A stretch of 13,089 bases of DNA from contig SOKM01000023.1 in assembly GCA_004375785.1 (NCBI GenBank), forward strand, positions 1 through 13,089. The letters run 5' to 3'. The notes below the pieces were generated by a model. It saw only the letters and a list, made by a program, of their open reading frames with translations. It ran no database searches and had not been told where the DNA came from. This DNA comes from Candidatus Cloacimonadota bacterium. GTDB taxonomy: Bacteria; Hydrothermota; E44-bin80. Made by a program: the position numbers and the translations under genes. The stretch's first letter is position 1. Each line of letters begins with the position of its first letter. Shown here piece after piece: positions 4,792-12,085 of this stretch.

Positions 4792-7461
4792 ATGAGATGG
4801 AGAAACATATTCTTAATTATCTTTTCTATTTTTCTTCTAACCGGTTGTGCGCAGACCCAGAAGTTCTTAAGGGAGCGTTTCCCAAAGGAAGAGTCTTTCA
4901 GGAGGGCAGATGATTACCTCACAAGAAGACTCTATCGAAAAGCCCTCAATGAATACGAAGCGGTTCTTTCCATCTATCCCGATGACATCGAAACACTAAA
5001 GAGAATAGCAGAACTCTATTACATAAAAAGGGACTGGGAGGATGCAGTTGAATCTTATGAAAAGCTGCCCCCAGAATCAAAGGGGAAAGAACTCGTTTTG
5101 CATTATTATGAGGCAAAGATGAAAAGCGTAGAGTCCGATTCTGTGAAACTTGAAAAGGTAAAAAATGAGATGAAAGACCTTGCAAAGGAATTTCTTACCG
5201 AACAAAAGAAAAGAGAAGAATCTCTCTCAACAGCATATGAGCTTTTCTTTATGGCTGATACAGATTCGGTTGCTATAAAACCATACAAAGAGGCAGTAAT
5301 AAAAGAATTTCCGAACAGTAAAACAGGTTACGATATAGCTGGAAATGATTTCTATAATGGACTCTATCCAATCTGGAGGAACGATACATTGAAGGTGGGA
5401 TACCTCGAAAATTTCCTAAAGAGGCATCCTGAGACAGAGTGGAGAATCACAGTTTATCAGTCTCTCCTGAGTTCTCTTTATAGACTAAAAAGATATGATA
5501 AAATGGAGGAGGCGGGAGAGAAGTTTCTGAATGAGGAGTCAGAAAACCCCTTCGCTTACAGTTACCTTTCCTATTTACTCTTAGAATCTGAAGTAGATAA
5601 AGACAAAGCAATTAAATATGCAAGGAGAGCGATAGAGCTCGAATTGGGTTATGAAAAACCAGAAAATTACCCCGTTGAACAATGGGCCTTAAATAAGAAA
5701 GCGCTTTACGGAGATGCACGAATGTCTCTTGCAAGGGCACTGCTTTTAAAAGGAGAAATAGAGGAGGGAGAGAAATGGATTAAGGATGCGATTAAGAACA
5801 CCCATTTTGGTGTAAATGATTATAAAAGTAATTGCTCATACTTTTATATCTTAGGACAAATCGAGGAGAAGGCAGGGAAAAGTAAGGATGCCTTATACTC
5901 CTATAGTATGTCTCTGATTGAAGGTGATGTAAGGAATAAATGGGCACCTAAGGCAGACAGTGCTCTCGTGAAATTATACAAGAAGATTTACAAAAAGGAT
6001 AAAAATTTATTAACATTTGTCAGAGATGAGATGGATTACAGAGGAATTGTTTTTGTTGATGTAACTGAAAAGATGGGTTTTGGTGATATAAAGACTTCGC
6101 GCATAGCCTGGGGTGATTACAACAATGATGGTTACGATGATATTTTACTTAATGGTTCAAGAATATTCAAGAACATTAAAGGAAAAAGATTTGAAGAGGT
6201 AACAGAGGCAGTTGGGATAAAAGACTACTCAGCATCAGGCGGCATATGGGGAGACTGGAACAATGACTTGCTTATGGATTTCTATTCTATTTCTGGCGGG
6301 AAAGAAGAAAAAGGAGACAGGCTCTGGAAACAGACTTCAGACGGAAAATTTATTGATGTAACACTCGAAGCTGGACGTGTGACAAATGATTTTTCCACAG
6401 AGGGAGCAGCCTGGGGTGATGCAAACAGGGATGGTTATCTCGACCTCTATCTTGCCAATTATGAGAACTGGGCTGAACATTCTTACTTTCCCGATGCTTT
6501 CTATCTCTCTGTAAATGGAAAGACATTCGATGAAGTGTTAAATGAGGTTGGAATGTCTCCACCTTTTAACGAGGAGAGAGCAGGGAGAGGGGTGAACTGG
6601 GGAGATTATGACAACGATGGGGACCAGGACATCTATGTATCCAATTACAGGTTGCAGGAGAACTTTCTCTGGCGCAACAATGGAGACGGAACGTTTACCA
6701 ATACAGCGTGCCTGCTCGGGGTAGCAGGAGACGAGGTGGAAGGATGGTGGGGACATACAATTGGTTCGTCCTGGGGGGATTACGATAACGATGGAGACCT
6801 CGATTTGATTACTGCTAATCTTGCACATCCAAGATATATAGAATTTTCTAATAAAACAAAGCTTTACGAGAACCTTGGACCTCCCGAATGGAGGTTTGTG
6901 GACAGACGGGAAGAAGCGGGGATAAAATTTGAAGAAACCCATTCAGACCCCACCTGGGGTGATTTTGACAATGATGGTGACTTAGACCTCTATATAACCT
7001 GTGTATATGAAGGAAGAAAAAGTTTTCTATATGAGAATCTTGGAGATGGAAAATTCAGGGATGTAACATACCTTGCAGGTGTCAGGGTTTTTAATGGTTG
7101 GGGCTGTGCATTCAGTGATTTTGATAATGATGGAGATTTAGACCTCTTTGTAGCAAGCGGCTCGGGAGTGCACCTTTTTGAGAACAAGAGGAATATAAAC
7201 AATTACCTCGAAGTAAAGGTTATTGGAACAAAATCGAACTCCTCTGGAATCGGGGCAAGAATAACTGTTAAACAGGGAGACAAAATCCAGATAAGGGAAG
7301 TGCAGGGTGGCAAGGGAACAACGAGCCAGAACTCCTTCGTCCAGTTCTTCGGCTTTGGTGACGATGACAGTCTAGTTGACGTTAAGGTCCGATTCCCGGG
7401 CGGTATAAAAAAACATCTAAAGAACGTCAAACTAAACCAGAGAATAGAAATCAGAGAGTAG
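4792..7461 (+). CDS. Lipoprotein with TPR repeats, seven-bladed FG-GAP/VCBS propeller and ASPIC/UnbV domain
   Basis: The 889-residue product has a signal peptide ending in the lipobox L-L-T-G-C (Cys19). Residues about 35-400 are helical and TPR-like (for example ALNEYEAVLSIYPDDIETL). Seven calcium-loop motifs of the D-x-x-x-D-G-x-x-D type begin near residues 442, 488, 543, 605, 663, 724 and 776, spaced 46-62 residues apart, which fits a seven-bladed FG-GAP/VCBS propeller. The second copy (DWNNDLLMD) has lost its glycine. Residues about 803-887 form an ASPIC/UnbV domain, with GIGARITV and a final VRFPGG segment, as in CRTAC1-like proteins. It should be an envelope-attached binding or adhesion protein; no catalytic site is visible. 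Strong Shine-Dalgarno AAGGAGG precedes the ATG. A hairpin terminator follows the stop, so it is probably monocistronic. Confidence 0.9.
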   Translation: MRWRNIFLIIFSIFLLTGCAQTQKFLRERFPKEESFRRADDYLTRRLYRKALNEYEAVLSIYPDDIETLKRIAELYYIKRDWEDAVESYEKLPPESKGKELVLHYYEAKMKSVESDSVKLEKVKNEMKDLAKEFLTEQKKREESLSTAYELFFMADTDSVAIKPYKEAVIKEFPNSKTGYDIAGNDFYNGLYPIWRNDTLKVGYLENFLKRHPETEWRITVYQSLLSSLYRLKRYDKMEEAGEKFLNEESENPFAYSYLSYLLLESEVDKDKAIKYARRAIELELGYEKPENYPVEQWALNKKALYGDARMSLARALLLKGEIEEGEKWIKDAIKNTHFGVNDYKSNCSYFYILGQIEEKAGKSKDALYSYSMSLIEGDVRNKWAPKADSALVKLYKKIYKKDKNLLTFVRDEMDYRGIVFVDVTEKMGFGDIKTSRIAWGDYNNDGYDDILLNGSRIFKNIKGKRFEEVTEAVGIKDYSASGGIWGDWNNDLLMDFYSISGGKEEKGDRLWKQTSDGKFIDVTLEAGRVTNDFSTEGAAWGDANRDGYLDLYLANYENWAEHSYFPDAFYLSVNGKTFDEVLNEVGMSPPFNEERAGRGVNWGDYDNDGDQDIYVSNYRLQENFLWRNNGDGTFTNTACLLGVAGDEVEGWWGHTIGSSWGDYDNDGDLDLITANLAHPRYIEFSNKTKLYENLGPPEWRFVDRREEAGIKFEETHSDPTWGDFDNDGDLDLYITCVYEGRKSFLYENLGDGKFRDVTYLAGVRVFNGWGCAFSDFDNDGDLDLFVASGSGVHLFENKRNINNYLEVKVIGTKSNSSGIGARITVKQGDKIQIREVQGGKGTTSQNSFVQFFGFGDDDSLVDVKVRFPGGIKKHLKNVKLNQRIEIRE

Positions 7462-7462
7462 A

Positions 7463-7492
7463 AGGGGCTTCCAAACCCCTATTGTTTCTTTT
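7463..7492 (+). terminator. Simple hairpin terminator after the propeller lipoprotein gene
   Basis: AGGGG (7463-7467) pairs with CCCCT (7476-7480) around an 8-nt loop, followed by a T-rich stretch broken by single other bases. The stem is short, so termination may be partial. On the minus strand no T-run follows it. Confidence 0.5.
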
Positions 7493-7509
7493 AAGGATAT
7501 GAAAGTAAA

Positions 7510-8010
7510 TCACCTTAATATTCCAAATCTTCCTCCAACAGAGAGACGGACCATCACATCGTTATCACCATTACTTGAGATGATAATTCCCGGTTCAACA
7601 AAAAGGTCAACTTTAGGATTTAATGGGTGATTTAGACCAAGTCCACCTCGGATTGAAAAGTGGGTCTTTGAGCCTGCTCCAGTGTCGTGCGTTTTCATAC
7701 CAAAACCTGAATGAAAGTAGGTTTGCCTACCCTTCATTGGGTAATAGAAGAGTGCATCGAGTGAACCTTCCTGGTTCAAGTAGAATGTTGTACTACCAAA
7801 GCGTACTTCAGTAAGGTCAAGCCTGATACCAAGACTCTTCAGTGGGTTGAATACCATTTCAACACCAATACCGAGTTGGGAATCTTTACTTATATAAAGA
7901 CTTGCCTTTGGTCCGACTTCAATCAGTGGCCTTTTTACACTTCTCAGAACCCTGGCATTCACTGATGAAACAAAAAACAGCATTGCAAGAACGATGAAGA
8001 TTTTTTTCAT
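7510..8010 (-). CDS. Exported 166-residue beta-rich protein, probable outer-membrane barrel
   Basis: A Sec signal peptide is clear: MKK, a hydrophobic core, and a likely A-x-A-like cleavage after V-N-A (residue 19). The mature part of about 147 residues alternates polar and hydrophobic residues with many glycines (GVEMVF, GIRLDLTEV, SIRGGLGLNH, VRLSVGGRFGILR), the pattern of small OmpA-type or OmpW-like eight-stranded barrels. There are no cysteines and no lipobox. The final residue is Arg after G-I-L rather than the usual terminal Phe, so barrel insertion is only inferred. No family name can be assigned. GGAGGAG stands about six bases before the ATG, and a strong promoter lies at 8112-8140. 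It is convergent with the propeller lipoprotein and divergent from the moxR operon. Confidence 0.75.
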   Translation of the reverse strand: MKKIFIVLAMLFFVSSVNARVLRSVKRPLIEVGPKASLYISKDSQLGIGVEMVFNPLKSLGIRLDLTEVRFGSTTFYLNQEGSLDALFYYPMKGRQTYFHSGFGMKTHDTGAGSKTHFSIRGGLGLNHPLNPKVDLFVEPGIIISSNGDNDVMVRLSVGGRFGILR

Positions 8011-8111
8011 CTTTCTCCTCCTCTTTTCTGTTAACTGCTCATTTCTATCAGAAATTTTTCATTAAGAATTTTTTACTTACCACAATACTCCTCCTTCTCA
8101 TTTTTCTTAAT

Positions 8112-8140
8112 ATTATAAAGCAATAACAATAAACAGTCAA
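8112..8140 (-). promoter_or_regulatory. Strong sigma70 promoter for the barrel-like protein gene
   Basis: On the minus strand TTGACT (8140-8135) and TATAAT (8117-8112) have a 17-bp spacer: five of six and six of six matches. Initiation would fall near 8105, about 95 nt before the start codon. Confidence 0.7.
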
Positions 8141-8205
8141 GCAATATTTACACTCCAACTGGTTTCCATAAGACAAGCGAGGTGTGCTGAAAAAAAATTT
8201 GGAAC

Positions 8206-8234
8206 TTGACAAAAGATATTTTTGTTATTACTAT
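8206..8234 (+). promoter_or_regulatory. Sigma70 promoter of the moxR-bat operon
   Basis: A perfect TTGACA (8206-8211) is followed by a 17-bp spacer and TACTAT (8229-8234), giving a leader of about 70 nt. It is the only good promoter seen for the five tightly packed genes downstream. Confidence 0.65.
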
Positions 8235-8311
8235 AGAGTTATTATTGAATTTTTAGTATTTTAATTACAAATGACTATTGACTAATAACTTATTTTTTAA
8301 CGGGAGGTGGA

Positions 8312-9301
8312 ATGGATACTGATATAAAAAAGCTCAGCGAAAGAATAGAAAAAGAGAGTGCTTTTATTGAACAACTTACAACAGAGATAGGCAAAGTTAT
8401 CGTTGGTCAAAGGAATCTAATAGATAAAATCCTTGTGGGGCTTCTCTCTGATGGGCATATACTTATAGAGGGAGTGCCGGGACTTGCAAAAACCCTGATG
8501 GTTAAAACACTTTCCGACTGTATATCCACAAAGTTCCAGAGAATACAGTTTACTCCAGACCTCTTGCCAGCCGACCTGATAGGGACCCTCGTTTATAACC
8601 CAAAAGATAGTTCTTTTAAACCCAGAAAAGGACCTCTCTTCGCAAATCTTATACTTGCGGATGAGATAAACAGGGCTCCTGCAAAGGTTCAGAGCGCCCT
8701 GCTTGAGGCAATGCAGGAGAGACAGATAACCATTGGAGATACCACGTACCCGCTTGATGAGCCATTTCTTGTTATGGCAACGCAGAATCCAATCGAGCAG
8801 GAAGGCACATACCCGCTCCCTGAAGCGCAGATCGATAGATTTATGTTAAAACTTATAGTAGATTATCCATCAATGGAAGAGGAGAGGGCAATCCTTGAAA
8901 GGATGACAAGCGGTGAGGAGGTTGGCGCTAAACCTGTTATTACTCCGAAAGATATAATTAATGCAAGGAAACTTCTATATAAGCTCCATATGGACGAAAA
9001 AATAAAGGACTATATACTTAACATTGTTTTTGCTACGAGATTCCCTGAAAAATATGGCATAGACGACCTTAAAGGAATGATTGCATACGGTGCATCTCCA
9101 CGCGCCTCAATCTATCTTACATTGACATCAAAGGCATACGCATTCATAAAGAGAAGAGGGTATGTGATTCCAGAGGATATAAAATCAATCGGTTATGATG
9201 TCTTGAGGCACAGGATTATTCCCACATACGAGGCAGAGGCGGAGGATATGACAACGGATGACATTTTAAGAAAAATCTTTGATGAGATAGAGGTTCCGTA
9301 G
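8312..9301 (+). CDS. moxR: MoxR-family AAA+ ATPase
   Basis: The 329-residue protein has the full MoxR signature: Walker A G-V-P-G-L-A-K-T (residues 54-61), Walker B L-I-L-A-D-E-I-N (113-120) followed by RAPAKVQSALLEAMQE, sensor 1 MATQNP (155-160) followed by IEQEGTYPLPEAQIDRF, and a GASPRA sensor-2 region (260-265). Length is typical of the family. MoxR ATPases act as cytoplasmic chaperones that remodel or insert ligands into VWA-domain partners, and here such partners follow directly. The ATG is preceded by GGGAGGTGG. The stop codon shares its last base with the GTG of the DUF58 gene. It is the first gene of the operon. Confidence 0.96.
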   Translation: MDTDIKKLSERIEKESAFIEQLTTEIGKVIVGQRNLIDKILVGLLSDGHILIEGVPGLAKTLMVKTLSDCISTKFQRIQFTPDLLPADLIGTLVYNPKDSSFKPRKGPLFANLILADEINRAPAKVQSALLEAMQERQITIGDTTYPLDEPFLVMATQNPIEQEGTYPLPEAQIDRFMLKLIVDYPSMEEERAILERMTSGEEVGAKPVITPKDIINARKLLYKLHMDEKIKDYILNIVFATRFPEKYGIDDLKGMIAYGASPRASIYLTLTSKAYAFIKRRGYVIPEDIKSIGYDVLRHRIIPTYEAEAEDMTTDDILRKIFDEIEVP

Positions 9302-10188
9302 TGCTTCCAAAAGAGCTTCTCAAGCATATAAGAAGGATAGAGATAAGGACGAAAAGGCTTGTAAACGAGGTCTTTGCTGGTGAATATGAGTCTGTTTTCA
9401 AGGGGCAGGGCGTAGAATTTTCTGAAGTAAGGGAATATGTGCCGGGAGATGATATTAGAAGGATAGACTGGAATGTGACCGCAAGAATGGGGCATCCATA
9501 TGTAAAAAAATTCCAGGAAGAGAGGGAGCTTACCCTTACCTTTGTCGTGGATGCGAGTTCGTCCGAATACTTCGGCACTATTTCACTCCAGAAGATAAAC
9601 CTTGCAAGTGAAGTAACTGCACTTCTTTCCTTTTCAGCTCTTTCGAACAACGATAAGGTTGCCCTTCTTCTCTTTACAGACAGGATAGAGAAGTTTATTC
9701 CTCCAAAGAAGGGAAGAAGTCATATACTGAGGATAATAAGAGACCTTCTATATTTTAAGCCTCAAGGAAAAAAGACAAACATCACCCTTGCGCTTGAACA
9801 CCTTAACAGGGTGATGAAAAAGAGAAGCATTGTTTTTTTAATAAGCGATTTCCTCGACACAGGATTTGAAAAACCTATGAAGATAACTGCACAAAAACAT
9901 GATTTGATTGCAATAAGAATACTAGACCCCCTCGAGCTCTCCATTCCCGGTTTCAGCGGATGGATGCTACTCGAGGATGCTGAGACTGGAAAGATAGGAT
10001 GGTTTGATACGGGCAACAGGAAAGGAAGGATGGATTACGGGCTCAGAAAACTTGATACTCTTGAGAAACAGAATGAATTCTTCTCATCAAACAATATTGA
10101 CCTCATTGATTTGAATACCTCTAAACCTTATGTTGATGAACTCGTGAGATTCTTTACCGTAAGAGAGAGGAGATTAAGAACCATATGA
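9301..10188 (+). CDS. DUF58 (VWA-like) protein of the MoxR/Bat operon
   Basis: The 295-residue soluble protein carries the DUF58 core motif REYVPGDDIRRIDWNVTARM (residues 44-63) followed by KKFQEERE. A VWA-type fold follows with a MIDAS-like D-x-S-x-S at D84-A-S-S-S88 and an F-L-I-S-D-F strand near 179-184. In MoxR operons the DUF58 protein is the usual partner between the ATPase and the membrane VWA proteins, perhaps the adaptor on which MoxR acts. The GTG start at 9301 overlaps the moxR stop by one base, with AGAGG seven bases upstream. Its TGA overlaps the next gene's ATG (ATGA). No membrane helix is seen, so it is expected to be cytoplasmic or peripheral. Confidence 0.93.
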   Translation: MLPKELLKHIRRIEIRTKRLVNEVFAGEYESVFKGQGVEFSEVREYVPGDDIRRIDWNVTARMGHPYVKKFQEERELTLTFVVDASSSEYFGTISLQKINLASEVTALLSFSALSNNDKVALLLFTDRIEKFIPPKKGRSHILRIIRDLLYFKPQGKKTNITLALEHLNRVMKKRSIVFLISDFLDTGFEKPMKITAQKHDLIAIRILDPLELSIPGFSGWMLLEDAETGKIGWFDTGNRKGRMDYGLRKLDTLEKQNEFFSSNNIDLIDLNTSKPYVDELVRFFTVRERRLRTI

Positions 10189-11105
10189 ATATAATAGCAC
10201 TTCTCGTCTCTATGCTCTTTCTCATGGGGTGGAAACCAGGTAAAATTCCAATACCTTCTGTAAAGCAGGAGATAGATAAGAAAGAGGCAACTATTGGTGA
10301 CAGGTTACAGTTCAGGGTTGAAATTTTCACTAAAGCTGACAAAGAAGTAGTCCTCCCTGAAAACCAACCCTTTCTGGGTAAATTCGTTGTTAAAAACAGA
10401 AACATAAAGATAGTTACAAGAAAAGATGTCAAGAGAACGATTCTCGAATACGAACTTGTATCATACGATGTAGGTAAAGATACAATTCCTGCAATATCTA
10501 TAATTGTGAAGGATAATGGGGAATCTCTCGAACTTAAAACCTTTCCTCTCGCTCTTGAGATAAAAAGTGTTGCTCCTAATTTAACAGGAGAAGAGGATAT
10601 AAAAGGGATAAAGCCGCAGCTCGGTATTAAGCAGTCATTCTGGTATTACTTGATTGGATTTTTAGCGATAATACTCATAGCAGGAGTAGTGTTTTTTTTA
10701 GTAAGAAAAAGAAGAGGAAAGCTAATTTTAGAAAAGATTGAGAAAAAGCAGCCCTGGGAAAATGCGATTTCTGGACTCGCTCAACTTTCCGAACTCAAGC
10801 CGGTAACACCCGAGGAAATAAAACAATTCTATATAAAACTCTCCTTTATACTCAGGGAGTATTATGAAGGTCTATTCGAATTCCCCGCACTTGAAAACAC
10901 TACGAGTGAGATAGTGAGCCACCTCAAGATGAGAAGAGAATTCAGACAGTATCTTGTGAAGACGCAGAATTTTTTGAATAAAAGCGATCTTGTAAAGTTT
11001 GCAAAATATATTCCACGCCCCGTTGATAATGAACAGGAAATTGAAATGGTCAGAGATATAGTGGAAAAGACAAAGAAAGAGGAAGAGGAGAAGGTCGATG
11101 TTTAG
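10185..11105 (+). CDS. BatD/DUF4381-like single-pass membrane protein
   Basis: The 306-residue product has an N-terminal hydrophobic segment (signal peptide or anchor), then a beta-rich region (about 22-130) resembling the Ig-like N-terminal part of BatD proteins (EATIGDRLQFRVEIF; LEYELVSYDVGKDTIP). A transmembrane helix spans about 152-174, followed by the basic stop VRKRR. The cytoplasmic part (180-306) resembles DUF4381/BatD tails: PWENAISGLAQL and IKLSFILREYYEGLFEFPALENTTSEI. It occupies the DUF4381 position of proteobacterial bat operons but has a much larger periplasmic part, so it is best described as BatD-like. It overlaps DUF58 by 4 nt and batA by 8 nt, indicating translational coupling. 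It is likely a membrane scaffold linking periplasm to the cytoplasmic MoxR/DUF58 pair. Confidence 0.8.
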   Translation: MNIIALLVSMLFLMGWKPGKIPIPSVKQEIDKKEATIGDRLQFRVEIFTKADKEVVLPENQPFLGKFVVKNRNIKIVTRKDVKRTILEYELVSYDVGKDTIPAISIIVKDNGESLELKTFPLALEIKSVAPNLTGEEDIKGIKPQLGIKQSFWYYLIGFLAIILIAGVVFFLVRKRRGKLILEKIEKKQPWENAISGLAQLSELKPVTPEEIKQFYIKLSFILREYYEGLFEFPALENTTSEIVSHLKMRREFRQYLVKTQNFLNKSDLVKFAKYIPRPVDNEQEIEMVRDIVEKTKKEEEEKVDV

Positions 11106-12078
11106 GTTTGCACATCCACTCTTCCTCCTGTTGACTCCACTCCTCCTATTCCTTCTTTATTTCCGGTGGAGGAGGTCGGACACTCCTTTGAAGTTCTCAT
11201 CTTTTCAGAATTTTATTAAACCAGGGAAAGGAAGATTGAGGATAGATAAGGTTTTATTGCTCATTGAAATTGTTGCAATATTTCTTCTTGTAACCGCACT
11301 TGCCAGGCCAAGAAAAGGTTTAACAAAGACAGAAATTACCTCTTACGGAATAGACATTGTTATTGCACTCGATATTTCGGGAAGTATGAAGGCTATTGAT
11401 TTCAAACCCAAAAACAGACTCTATGTAGCAAAGGAGGAAGCAGAAGATTTTATAAATAATAGAAAGATGGACAGGATTGGACTTGTCCTTTTCGCCAGAT
11501 ATGCATATACCCAGTGCCCACTTACTACAGACCACGGTGTGGTTATAGACCTTTTAAGGAAGGCAAACATAGGGATGCTCGAGGATGGAACTGCAATCGG
11601 TCTTGGCCTTGCGCAGTCCTGCGACAGACTAAAGGATTCGAAAGCAAAGAGTAAGGTGGTAATACTTCTGACAGATGGGAGAAACAATGCTGGAGAGATT
11701 GACCCTGAGACAGCAACAAATGTAGCAAAAGCACTAAGTGTAAAAGTATATACAATTGGAGCTGGTAAGCCCGGGGAAACAATGATTCCTGTTGATCATC
11801 CAATATGGGGCAAAAAGTATGTGAAAATCAAGGAAGATCTGGATGAGGAACTACTTGGTAAGATAGCAGAAGAGACAGGTGGGATGTATTTCAGGGCAAA
11901 GGACCCAGAGGGGCTTGCCACAATATTCAAAACAATAAACAGAATGGAGAAAGCGGAGCTCAAGGTTCATAAATACACAAACTACAGGGAGTTCTTTAGA
12001 CCATTTCTTATCTTAGGTCTGTTTCTGCTTGCTGTGGGTATGTTTCTTTCAAATACACGATTTCTGAAATTTCCATAG
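11098..12078 (+). CDS. batA: BatA-like membrane VWA-domain protein
   Basis: The 326-residue protein has two N-terminal membrane helices (about 6-22 and 50-68, after which comes A-R-P-R), a VWA domain (about 85-280) and a C-terminal helix (301-317), the standard BatA/BatB architecture. The MIDAS metal site is complete: D92-I-S-G-S96, T165 in DGTAIG and D193 in L-L-T-D-G. The segment DFKPKNRLYVAKEEAEDFI after the MIDAS is typical of Bat proteins. It probably forms a complex with BatB in the inner membrane. The start overlaps the previous gene by 8 nt and has GGAG seven bases upstream. The family was named from Bacteroides aerotolerance; the actual client is not known. Confidence 0.93.
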   Translation: MFRFAHPLFLLLTPLLLFLLYFRWRRSDTPLKFSSFQNFIKPGKGRLRIDKVLLLIEIVAIFLLVTALARPRKGLTKTEITSYGIDIVIALDISGSMKAIDFKPKNRLYVAKEEAEDFINNRKMDRIGLVLFARYAYTQCPLTTDHGVVIDLLRKANIGMLEDGTAIGLGLAQSCDRLKDSKAKSKVVILLTDGRNNAGEIDPETATNVAKALSVKVYTIGAGKPGETMIPVDHPIWGKKYVKIKEDLDEELLGKIAEETGGMYFRAKDPEGLATIFKTINRMEKAELKVHKYTNYREFFRPFLILGLFLLAVGMFLSNTRFLKFP

Positions 12079-12085
12079 GCAAATT

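Larger units (their letters stand above)
8011..8311. other. 301-bp divergent region between the small barrel-like gene and moxR
   Basis: AT-rich and without a convincing gene. It contains two good promoters facing away from each other (8112-8140 minus and 8206-8234 plus). The minus-strand leader is about 95 nt and contains an extra Shine-Dalgarno-like AAGGAGGAG (8088-8096) ahead of a possible 11-residue GTG-initiated frame (8083-8048). Confidence 0.65.

Noticed and set aside
6538..6942. 134-codon minus-strand frame within the propeller lipoprotein
   Set aside because: Antisense shadow of the repeated glycine/aspartate-rich propeller blades.
7463..7492. Bidirectional terminator serving both convergent genes
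   Set aside because: Only the plus strand has a T-rich tail after the stem, so I assign it to the plus-strand gene alone.
11320..11803. Several minus-strand frames within batA
   Set aside because: They are antisense to an intact VWA coding region and have no start signals.
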